Assembly (NCBI RefSeq): GCF_901447495.1
Contig: NZ_CABDWS010000001.1
Coordinates: 53,837-117,836 of the forward strand
DNA from: Haloimpatiens lingqiaonensis
GTDB taxonomy: Bacteria > Bacillota > Clostridia > Clostridiales > Clostridiaceae
Direction of reading: 5' to 3'
Length of the DNA stretch: 64,000 nt
This document shows, piece by piece, positions 56,957 to 64,000 of the stretch (position 1 is the first letter of the stretch; each line of letters opens with the position of its first letter). A program made the translations under genes and the position numbers. Below the pieces are notes generated by a model. That model was not told the DNA's origin. It was given only the letters and a program-made list of their open reading frames with translations, and did no database searches.

Positions 56957-57509
56957 CAATACCCACATCCTTTAATGTGCATTTTAAATTGAAAATATAC
57001 TTTCCGCCTTCTGATTGGCTTATATTTGACACAAATATATTTTTAAATAAATTTGTATCTTTTAAATTATATTGAAACTCAGCAATATCCTCTCTTCTAC
57101 TTCCCTGACCTTGTATTTGAATATTGTTATTATCCATATTTATGCTTTTAAAATACACATCCTTTGGTATTGAAATATAAATATTATTTATTAAATAGCT
57201 ATTTATATTTCCAGAACTTTCAATAAAATCAGCAATAGGGGAAACTTTTTGCTTATATTGTTCTAAAATCTTTAATTTATCCTGTTGTCTTTCAGCTTCC
57301 TTTAGTTTTTCAATGTTTTCTTTGGAATTTATATAACTTTCCATAGCTTTTATTTCTTTATTTAATTTAAAAGTCCTAATTAATTTATATCCAGATGTCA
57401 AAACCATAAAAAAAACTAAAATTCCAGCTGTAGCTAATATATAATTTTTCTTATTGCTTTTTTCCTTTTCATCATAGGATTCTACTTGAAAAAAGTTAAA
57501 ATCTTTCAT
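56943..57509 (-). CDS. pilN: Type IV pilus alignment protein PilN
   Basis: A 188-residue bitopic protein. An N-terminal MKDFNFFQVESYDEKEKSNK resembles the PilM-binding segment, then a membrane helix (NYILATAGILVFFMVLTSGY), coiled coil and a small periplasm-like domain. ATG at 57509 follows GGGGGG, overlapping the pilM end by 0-14 bp. Part of the PilMNO inner-membrane alignment complex. Confidence 0.88.
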   Translation of the reverse strand: MKDFNFFQVESYDEKEKSNKKNYILATAGILVFFMVLTSGYKLIRTFKLNKEIKAMESYINSKENIEKLKEAERQQDKLKILEQYKQKVSPIADFIESSGNINSYLINNIYISIPKDVYFKSINMDNNNIQIQGQGSRREDIAEFQYNLKDTNLFKNIFVSNISQSEGGKYIFNLKCTLKDVGIDENK

Positions 57510-57522
57510 TTTAACCCCCCAT

Positions 57523-58587
57523 TTAAAGTCTAATAGCTGCACCAGCAGCATTTAGATATTCCATTATATTTTCTTGATGTTTGTCCACATTCAAATTAGC
57601 CATACTTCTTATTAAATTAACCTCAATACCCAAACTTTTACTCATATACTCTTCTATTCCTTTTAGCTTTGCTCCTCCACCATATATAAATATTTCTTCT
57701 ATGGTATCCCCAGAATTTTTCTTTCTATAATACTGTATTATTTTATCTATTTCTAATGTAAGATTATCTGCCCATAGCTTACCTATTTTGTTTATGGATT
57801 CTTCAAGAGATCCCTTTTCCTTTTCTTCTCCTAAATCTAAAATACTTAACTTTTTTTCTTCTCCTTCTTCCTCTGATAAAAATAAATTCTTTGATATATT
57901 TATATCTATATATGAACTGCCCATGGATATAAGCCTTGAAAATTCTACATTATTATTTTTAAGTACATTTATTTCTGAGTATTCGCTGCCTATATCTATA
58001 AATGCAATGGATTTTTCTTTTTCATATTGTTTTTCATTAATATTACATGTTGAATAAAAAAGTTTGCATATACTATTACTATTTATGTCTAAAGCCAAAG
58101 GTGTAAGTTTTAACTCCTTGCATAAAGCTAAATATCCCTGCACAATACTTTTAGGATATGCCACCACATTTACCCTGGATTTTTCCACATCATTTTCCTT
58201 AAAACTACTTATTAATTTATGTTGAATAATATAATCTTCCGACATTATAGGAAGATATCTTTCTATCTGGAACTTTATAATAGCTTCCATATCCTTTTCA
58301 TTGGCAGCAGGCACCAAAATTTCTCTTGTTATAATGGAAGTACCTTTTGATGTAAATACTGCCTTTTTAGTTTTAATATTTCTAAGTTCCAAATTCTTTT
58401 CTAATACCTCTTTAACTCTTCCGATATCAGTTATTTCACCATCATTATAAGAATTTTCTGGTGTGTTTATAGAAAAAGCATTACTTACACAAATATTTTT
58501 TTTATTTATTTTCAAATCCAATATTTTTATATTTTTTGCTCCTACATCTATGGATAAAATATTGCTTGTGAACATATCTTTAAGCAA
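57523..58587 (-). CDS. pilM: Type IV pilus ATPase-like scaffold PilM
   Basis: A 354-residue actin-like PilM. The phosphate-1 segment ILSIDVGAKNIKIL is at residues ~10-23, a later IAFIDIGSEYSEINVL at ~195-210, and IFIYGGGAKLKGIEEYM near 295. It binds the PilN N-terminus and links to the PilB/PilC motor. It contains a ~35-residue insertion rich in Glu and Lys (LSEEEGEEKKLSILDLGEEK) not seen in all PilM proteins. Confidence 0.92.
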   Translation of the reverse strand: MLKDMFTSNILSIDVGAKNIKILDLKINKKNICVSNAFSINTPENSYNDGEITDIGRVKEVLEKNLELRNIKTKKAVFTSKGTSIITREILVPAANEKDMEAIIKFQIERYLPIMSEDYIIQHKLISSFKENDVEKSRVNVVAYPKSIVQGYLALCKELKLTPLALDINSNSICKLFYSTCNINEKQYEKEKSIAFIDIGSEYSEINVLKNNNVEFSRLISMGSSYIDINISKNLFLSEEEGEEKKLSILDLGEEKEKGSLEESINKIGKLWADNLTLEIDKIIQYYRKKNSGDTIEEIFIYGGGAKLKGIEEYMSKSLGIEVNLIRSMANLNVDKHQENIMEYLNAAGAAIRL

Positions 58588-58604
58588 GGTATCACCTCCG
58601 ATAT

Positions 58605-59999
58605 TTAGTCATATATAATTTTTTTGTTTTTAAATATTATTCCTGCCGCATATCCCAATAATATCCAATAAATTGGTGCTACTGCTACAACACTTATATT
58701 GAAAAAAGCTTGTGTTAGATATCCAATAAGTGAAAGCACTATAGGAATCATTTCTTCTTCTATTTTTGCTCTGCTATAAGCCCCCTTAACTATACTTATA
58801 ACTATTATTAAATATAATACCAAAGCTGGAATCCCTTCCGTTACAGCTATCTGTAAGTATTCATTATGGGCTTTATCATAATGATGATTCATTCCGCACT
58901 CTTTACCAAATCTCTTCATAAAAACTAAATCAAAAGTATCAGGTCCACTACCAAGTAAAGGTCTATCTGGTATTAGCTTCACAGCCCTCTTCCATATAAA
59001 TATTCTTCCTGAACCTGATCTATCAGCATTTTCTTCCATTATTACATTGTTGGCATCCTTAATTATGGATAATTGCCTATTAAATAATGCCCCTTGGGTA
59101 ATTCCATTAAAACTTAAACTTATAATTATAAAAACTACATAAATTTTAATACACTTTTTTAAATGCTTTTTATTGTTTTTTATAAACTTTATAAGTACTA
59201 TAGAATATACAACAAAAGCTAACCATGCGCTTCTAGTAAAAGTACAAAGCATACATAAAAATAAAATGCAACTCCAAGCTAAGTACATCTTTTTTTGGTA
59301 TTTAATATACAAAAATATATTTATGGGTAAAAATAAAGTTATGTAACTGCCTAAAAAGTTTCTATTGCCAATGGTTGCATAAGCTCCATACCCCCACTGA
59401 AAAACTCCATGAAGGATTAATTCTTTTAAGTTAAAATATTGAAATATGCCATACAAACCCATAATGCTGGAGCTTAGAGCAAATAACTTAATATAATGAT
59501 CTTTAAATTCTCCATAATTAAAAGAAAAATAAAATAATATTAAATAACTAATTAGTGATATCATTCCTTCAAATCTTCTGTGATGTCCAGTTATAGCTCT
59601 GCTTGGTGATACAGAAAATATAGTGGATAATACTATTATTATTGCAAAAACAAAAATTAATTTTTCCACCCTTTTAGGTTTAACTTTTTTTAGCCTAAAA
59701 AAGTATATGAGTAATAAAGAAAATATCATAAACAACATGTATTCAAATTTACCCTGTGAAAAAACATCATAATTGATATAAACTATAATAAATGGCATAA
59801 AACATACAATATTCAACAATATATAGTTTTGTAATTTTATATAACAGTAATTTAGTTTAAATAAAAGAATGAGGCTTACCAAATATATAAATACAAACAG
59901 TATATTTATGTACTTCAGCCTGGTTTCAATAATTAGTAATGGCATCAAAAAATTGATTATTAAAATCTCATCTCTTAGCCATTTATATTTTTCTTTCAT
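58605..59999 (-). CDS. Wzy/O-antigen ligase-like membrane protein in the pilus operon
   Basis: A 464-residue polytopic protein (about 11-12 helices) of the Wzy_C/O-antigen ligase superfamily. The loop SGSGRIFIWKRAVKLIPDRP, then HHYDKAHNEYLQIAVTEG, is the conserved family region with candidate catalytic Arg and His. Its location between pilA and pilM suggests a PglL/TfpO-like oligosaccharyltransferase acting on the pilin, but a lipid-linked polymerase cannot be excluded. No glycan-synthesis genes lie nearby. Confidence 0.75.
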   Translation of the reverse strand: MKEKYKWLRDEILIINFLMPLLIIETRLKYINILFVFIYLVSLILLFKLNYCYIKLQNYILLNIVCFMPFIIVYINYDVFSQGKFEYMLFMIFSLLLIYFFRLKKVKPKRVEKLIFVFAIIIVLSTIFSVSPSRAITGHHRRFEGMISLISYLILFYFSFNYGEFKDHYIKLFALSSSIMGLYGIFQYFNLKELILHGVFQWGYGAYATIGNRNFLGSYITLFLPINIFLYIKYQKKMYLAWSCILFLCMLCTFTRSAWLAFVVYSIVLIKFIKNNKKHLKKCIKIYVVFIIISLSFNGITQGALFNRQLSIIKDANNVIMEENADRSGSGRIFIWKRAVKLIPDRPLLGSGPDTFDLVFMKRFGKECGMNHHYDKAHNEYLQIAVTEGIPALVLYLIIVISIVKGAYSRAKIEEEMIPIVLSLIGYLTQAFFNISVVAVAPIYWILLGYAAGIIFKNKKIIYD

Positions 60000-60033
60000 T
60001 TTTTCTCCTAAAGTCTCATAATATTTTTAAAAA

Positions 60034-60074
60034 GTGCAATTTTGATTTAAGTAAAAGCTTAAATCAAAATTGCA
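60034..60074 (-). terminator. Hairpin terminator after pilA
   Basis: A perfect 17-bp stem TGCAATTTTGATTTAAG/CTTAAATCAAAATTGCA with CTTTTT after the 3' arm on the minus strand. It lies between pilA and the downstream ligase-like gene. It may reduce read-through so that the major pilin is made in excess. Confidence 0.85.
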
Positions 60075-60093
60075 TGGTTAAAATGTTTATGGA

Positions 60094-60510
60094 TTATTTA
60101 CCATAACTTGTAGCAGGATTTGGATACAATTCTACAGTATCTGCAAATACAGTTACGTTTCCATCTTTATCTATTTTCACTTTAAATTTTTTGTCTTTAG
60201 CGACTTTAAGTTCTGGTACACTTTGAAGTTCTTTTACTATTTTCTCTGCATCATCAGTAGCTGTTTTACTGATTTCTAAATCTGTAGTAGTAGGTACTGT
60301 AATATCTCCTTTTGTAACTAATACAGATGTAACATCTGCTATAGTTTTAGCACTAGCTATATCCGCCTTTATTTTTGCATCCTTTTGAGCATTTCCAAAC
60401 TTAGGTATAGCAATTAAAGCTATTATTCCTATAATAGCAATTACTATTATAAGTTCAATTAATGTAAAACCTTTCTTTTTTGATTTTTTTAAATTTGTTG
60501 TTATCTCCAT
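60094..60510 (-). CDS. pilA: Type IV pilin (major pilin candidate)
   Basis: A 138-residue prepilin. KKKGFTLIELIIVIAIIGII is the classic leader and N-terminal helix (cleavage before Phe15, Glu at +5). A short C-terminal globular domain has no disulfide Cys, which is common in clostridial pilins. GGAGGTAT precedes ATG. It is placed after pilC and before a strong terminator, which marks it as the major-pilin candidate. Confidence 0.92.
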   Translation of the reverse strand: MEITTNLKKSKKKGFTLIELIIVIAIIGIIALIAIPKFGNAQKDAKIKADIASAKTIADVTSVLVTKGDITVPTTTDLEISKTATDDAEKIVKELQSVPELKVAKDKKFKVKIDKDGNVTVFADTVELYPNPATSYGK

Positions 60511-60654
60511 ATGAGATACCTCCTTAATTTATTATTTTTATTATTCTTATAAGAAATTATCCAAAGTCTTACTGCTCTTCCCCCTAACCCTATAAGAGAT
60601 ATGAGTTTTAGCTATTAGACAAGAGATAACTCTTTTTATTAACTTTACTACTTT

Positions 60655-61866
60655 TTAAGTTGGTATAGTGTTAAATACATCGAACATTGGCATCATCATG
60701 GATATAACTATAAATCCAATTATTACGCCCATTATTAAAATCATTAAAGGTTCCATCATAGCTGTCATTCTCTTTAGAGCTGCATCTAGTTCCTCATCAT
60801 AAAAGTTGGCGGTTTTATCCAATATATCATCTAATGCTCCAGACTCTTCACCTATTTTTATCATGGACATAAGCATTGGGGGAAATAGTTTAACTTCCTT
60901 TAAGGAATCGGATAAGTTTTCCCCTTTTACAACTCTGTTTTTAACCTCTTCCATCCTATTTTCCACCACTTTATTTCCTAAAACTTTAGCAGTGATTTCT
61001 ATTGATTGAATTAAAGGTATACCACTGTATAGCAATGTGGACAATGTTCTTGTAAATCTAGCAGTTATTATCTTGGTATTCATGTCCTTAGTTAGAAAGT
61101 TCTTTAATTTTAAATTATGAAAAAACAACTTTCCATTTTCACTTTTTGAATAAGTCTTTACTATGAAAACTATCATAGCAATTACCGCTATTATTATATA
61201 CCAATTTTTTCTTATACCTGAACTTATGGCTAAAGAAATTCTAGTTGGGAGAGGCAGTGGCACTCCACTCCCCTGAAACATGTCTATAAATATGGGCATT
61301 ATAAAAGTTACTAAAAAAGTTACTATGCCTATGGATAAAACGCATAATATTATAGGATATATCATGGCATTTTTAATTTTATTATTTATTTTGTTTTCTC
61401 TCTCATAATGAGCTGCCATTCTTTCCATTATTAGATCTAACTTACCACTGGCCTCCCCTGTTTCCACCATATTTATCAAAAGCTCAGGAAATATATCTTC
61501 CTTTTTTTTCAAGGCCTCGGATAGAGTTATACCCTTTTGTATGTCTTCATATACCTGATTAAGAGCTTTTCTCATTAAAACATTGGAACTTTGCATTTTT
61601 AAAGTATTTATACAAGTAGCTATATTTGCTCCTGCATTTATCATAGTATGGAATTGCCTGCAAAATATATATAAATCTCTAGTACTTACTTTCTTGAAAT
61701 TTTCAAATACATCTTTTTCACTTATTTCAGATATTTCTTCTATACTTATGGGATAGTAATTATTATCTTGAATCATTGCTAATACTTCATTTCTATTAGC
61801 ACCTTTAAAACTGCCCTCAAGTTTTTTACCTTCACTATTCATTACTTTATATTTATAGGTAGGCAT
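60655..61866 (-). CDS. pilC: Type IV pilus inner-membrane platform PilC
   Basis: A 403-residue PilC/GspF protein with two T2SSF domains. The first has FCRQFHTMINAGANIATCIN (residues ~70-89) and the second ARFTRTLSTLLYSGIPLIQS (~270-289), with about three membrane helices. The C-terminus MEPLMILIMGVIIGFIVISM is typical. ATG at 61866 follows GAGGTG. It is 18 bp after pilB. Confidence 0.95.
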   Translation of the reverse strand: MPTYKYKVMNSEGKKLEGSFKGANRNEVLAMIQDNNYYPISIEEISEISEKDVFENFKKVSTRDLYIFCRQFHTMINAGANIATCINTLKMQSSNVLMRKALNQVYEDIQKGITLSEALKKKEDIFPELLINMVETGEASGKLDLIMERMAAHYERENKINNKIKNAMIYPIILCVLSIGIVTFLVTFIMPIFIDMFQGSGVPLPLPTRISLAISSGIRKNWYIIIAVIAMIVFIVKTYSKSENGKLFFHNLKLKNFLTKDMNTKIITARFTRTLSTLLYSGIPLIQSIEITAKVLGNKVVENRMEEVKNRVVKGENLSDSLKEVKLFPPMLMSMIKIGEESGALDDILDKTANFYDEELDAALKRMTAMMEPLMILIMGVIIGFIVISMMMPMFDVFNTIPT

Positions 61867-61884
61867 AAACACACCTCTTTTTCT

Positions 61885-63561
61885 TTAATCTTTTAAAAAG
61901 CTTATGCTTAAAAGTTCATCTACAGTGGTTATTCCCTGTAAAACCAGTTCCCTGCATGAATTTCTTAAAGTTTTCATACCCTTTTCTATGCTAATTTCTC
62001 TTAATCCATCAGCATCAATACTTTTAACCATATATTCTCTATGTTCTTTTGTAATTTCCATTATTTCATATACACCAATTCTGCCTATATATCCACTGCC
62101 ATTACAATAAGTACAGCCTGTCCCTTTAAATAATTCTAAATTCTTTTGTTCCTTAATATCCAGTATACTTTTTTCCAAAACATTAGCTTCATACTTTTCT
62201 TTGCAATGAGGACATATTTTCCTTACAAGCCTTTGAGATATTACTCCTGATAAGGAAGTTGCAACTAAGTAAGGTTCAATACCCATATCTATAAGTCTTA
62301 TGACAGAAGAAGGCGCATCATTAGTATGAATTGTACTAAGCATTAAATGCCCTGTTATAGCCGCCCTAATAGATATTTCTGCAGTTTCCTTGTCCCTTAT
62401 CTCACCTATCATAACTATATCCGGATCTTGTCTCAATATGGATCTAAGAGAAGAAGCAAAGGTAAGTCCTACCTTAGGATTTACATTTACTTGATTAACT
62501 CCTTCTAGCATATATTCCACTGGGTCTTCTACAGTTATTATGTTTTTGCCCTTGCTATTTATGCCATTGAGCAAAGCATACAAAGTAGTGGACTTTCCGC
62601 TACCTGTTGGACCTGTAACCAATATAATCCCATATGGGCTATTTATCATTCTTTCTATTTTTTTTACATCTTCTGGGCTCATACCCAATTGCTCTTTACG
62701 AATTAAAAAATTACTTCTATCTAGTATTCTTAGAACTGCCTTTTCACCATAAACCGTAGGTAGAGTAGATACTCTTAGATCTATGGGCTTGTCCTCAACT
62801 GTTGTTAAAATTCTTCCATCCTGTGGTATTCTTTTTTCTGCAATATTTAAATCTGAAAGTATCTTTATACGAGTGATGAAAGCATTGAAAATGTCTCTAT
62901 TATATCTAAAAACTTCCTGTAATATACCATCTACTCTATATCTTACTCTTACGTATTCTTCAAAAGGTTCTATATGTATGTCACTTGCCTTCATCTTTAC
63001 CGCATTATTTATAACAGAATCCACTAATCTAACTGCTGGAGCATTCTTTATATTATCTATTTTCATAGTGTCTTCTTGCACTTTAGGTAAAATGTTTTGT
63101 TGTTTAGACAAATCTTCCGCAGCTTTTTTAATATATTGACTAGAATAGTACTTGTTTATAGCTTTCTTTATTTCCTCATCTCCAGCTATGTATGTTTCTA
63201 CTTCACGAGTGGAAGATAACCTTACATCATCTATGGCAAATATGTTTAAAGGATCAGACATGGCAACTTTTATCTTTTCATTGTCAATACCAATGGGAAT
63301 TAAATTATATTTTAATGCTATATTTTCTGGCACCATTTTTATGCATTCTTCATCAATATTAATTGAATCTATATATACCCTAGCAATTCCCAGCTGCTCT
63401 TCTAATGTATTTATTATGTCTTCCCCTGTAACTATGTTTTCTTCTATAAATATTTCACCTAATCTTTTACCAGTTCCCTTTTGCTTTTCTAAGGCTTTTT
63501 TTAGTTGTTCTACATTAATTTTACCCTGTTGTAAAAGTAAATCTCCTAATTTTTTCTTCAT
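61885..63561 (-). CDS. pilB: Type IV pilus extension ATPase PilB with MshEN c-di-GMP motifs
   Basis: A 558-residue PilB. Two consecutive 24-residue MshEN motifs open the protein (residues 4-27, KLGDLLLQQGKI...ALEKQ; and 33-56, RLGEIFIEENIV...TLEEQ), a known c-di-GMP-binding module of such ATPases. Then come an N2-like domain, Walker A GPTGSGKSTTLYALL (near 320), Walker B region DIVMIGEIRDKETAE and a zinc tetracysteine (CPHCKEKYE, CTYCNGSGY). It is the first gene of the operon, downstream of a c-di-GMP-II riboswitch. No PilT retraction ATPase is in the window. Confidence 0.96.
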   Translation of the reverse strand: MKKKLGDLLLQQGKINVEQLKKALEKQKGTGKRLGEIFIEENIVTGEDIINTLEEQLGIARVYIDSINIDEECIKMVPENIALKYNLIPIGIDNEKIKVAMSDPLNIFAIDDVRLSSTREVETYIAGDEEIKKAINKYYSSQYIKKAAEDLSKQQNILPKVQEDTMKIDNIKNAPAVRLVDSVINNAVKMKASDIHIEPFEEYVRVRYRVDGILQEVFRYNRDIFNAFITRIKILSDLNIAEKRIPQDGRILTTVEDKPIDLRVSTLPTVYGEKAVLRILDRSNFLIRKEQLGMSPEDVKKIERMINSPYGIILVTGPTGSGKSTTLYALLNGINSKGKNIITVEDPVEYMLEGVNQVNVNPKVGLTFASSLRSILRQDPDIVMIGEIRDKETAEISIRAAITGHLMLSTIHTNDAPSSVIRLIDMGIEPYLVATSLSGVISQRLVRKICPHCKEKYEANVLEKSILDIKEQKNLELFKGTGCTYCNGSGYIGRIGVYEIMEITKEHREYMVKSIDADGLREISIEKGMKTLRNSCRELVLQGITTVDELLSISFLKD

Positions 63562-63712
63562 TATATTCTCCTGCTTGATTGTTTTTTACATTTTCTTACA
63601 ATATATAGTATTATACCATATATTGTAATATGCTTCAATATACTTATAATATTTAATAAATCAATTATCTTTACTTATTTCTTAACCATAATCATAAATT
63701 TATTTTTTTAAC

Positions 63713-63740
63713 AAAAAAAAGGCCCTTACAATCAAAGGCC
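63713..63740 (-). terminator. Riboswitch-controlled terminator
   Basis: Minus-strand GGCCUUU-GAUUGU-AAGGGCC followed by eight U. Its 5' arm (CCUUU) is the same sequence that closes the upstream c-di-GMP-II aptamer, so the two structures exclude each other. It is ~150 bp before pilB. Confidence 0.88.
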
Positions 63741-63804
63741 GGTTGCACTATAAACTCCACATATACAAAGTGCCCACATAAGTATATGTATCTTAGTTTC
63801 CTTT
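63734..63804 (-). promoter_or_regulatory. c-di-GMP-II riboswitch aptamer
   Basis: The minus strand reads AAAGGAAAC, then UGUGGGCACUUUGUAUAUG, then UUAUAGUGCAACCGGCCUUU. These match the class II c-di-GMP aptamer: GGAAAC at the 5' side, a GGGCACU that forms a pseudoknot with AGUGC, and AGUGCAACCG at the 3' side. The peripheral stem is CAUAUAC/GUAUAUG. The closing AAAGG/CCUUU stem competes with the terminator at 63713-63740. Binding should therefore allow read-through into pilB (ON switch), as reported for C. difficile pilus genes. The remaining 63805-64000 is AT-rich; its promoter was not resolved. Confidence 0.92.
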
Positions 63805-64000
63805 TAAATATGTTTAAACACATTTATACATATTTTTTTAACAATTATTTGTTCTTATTTATGTTTTTACTCTATTTTAAATATAAATTCTCTTTAATTT
63901 CCATATTTATTTCATTATATTAAATTATAGAATATTTTTCAATAAGAATATGAATTTTAGTCAAATTAAAAAAAATTAATCTTTTTCGACATTATATACG

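Overview
The window is AT-rich (roughly 30% GC by eye) and reads as chromosome of a motile, endospore-forming, anaerobic Clostridium. Support comes from the Clostridium/Bacillus-type flagellar and chemotaxis set (fliY, cheC, cheD, csrA-fliW), a large pyruvate:ferredoxin oxidoreductase, an alpha/beta small acid-soluble spore protein, a GerMN lipoprotein, glycyl-radical enzymes and a Gram-positive type IV pilus locus. Species cannot be fixed from sequence alone; C. tetani/C. cochlearium-like or C. botulinum-like lineages are plausible.

Layout. 1-2.9 kb is a mobile-element graveyard: a Doc-type toxin with its antitoxin, a truncated IS21-family istA, four copies of a repeat, and a likely group II intron fragment. 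2.9-24.8 kb is one large flagellar/chemotaxis block on the minus strand. In transcription order it is fapA-cheW-cheD-cheB-cheR-cheA-cheC-cheY-cheW-fliM-fliY, then flgM-flgN-flgK-flgL-fliW-csrA-flaG-(unknown)-fliS-fliT-fliD, then flagellin. Three sequences fit a sigma-D (sigma-28) promoter, in front of fapA, flgM and a four-helix-bundle gene that precedes flagellin. The flagellin leader carries a CsrA-type GGA hairpin plus a GGA in the Shine-Dalgarno. Directly after the flagellin stop lies a group I intron with a recognisable core (P2, P3, P4, P6, P7, P8), followed by a second in-frame flagellin C-terminal exon and then a terminator. This arrangement suggests alternative 3' ends by splicing.

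24.8-41.1 kb holds housekeeping and spore genes: class IV aminotransferase, HAD phosphatase, a Cys/His-rich DUF1292 protein, PFOR, flavodoxin, beta-CASP nuclease, murG, SASP, recJ, a TIM-barrel endonuclease-like protein, a class V aminotransferase and a GerMN lipoprotein. Three tiny genes (26894, 38603, 38828) each have a ribosome-binding site. 41.9-46.6 kb carries yjjI-yjjW (glycyl-radical enzyme and activase) and a long-form urocanate hydratase. 47-49.2 kb holds a DUF2284 protein, a YbjN-like protein and prepilin peptidase.

49.5-63.6 kb is a type IV pilus operon on the minus strand: pilB-pilC-pilA-(Wzy/O-OTase-like)-pilM-pilN-pilO-three minor-pilin-like genes-VWA protein, with pilD downstream. 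Its leader contains a c-di-GMP-II riboswitch whose closing stem competes with a terminator, which predicts an ON switch. PilB itself carries two MshEN c-di-GMP-binding motifs, so pilus production appears to be under two-level c-di-GMP control.

Two repeat systems run through the intergenic regions. One is a ~130-bp structured palindromic element (six copies, three in perfect tandem, each next to TTTA) that looks like a non-autonomous IS200/IS605-type element. The other is a set of short tandem arrays, mostly with a 7-bp period but with unrelated unit sequences.
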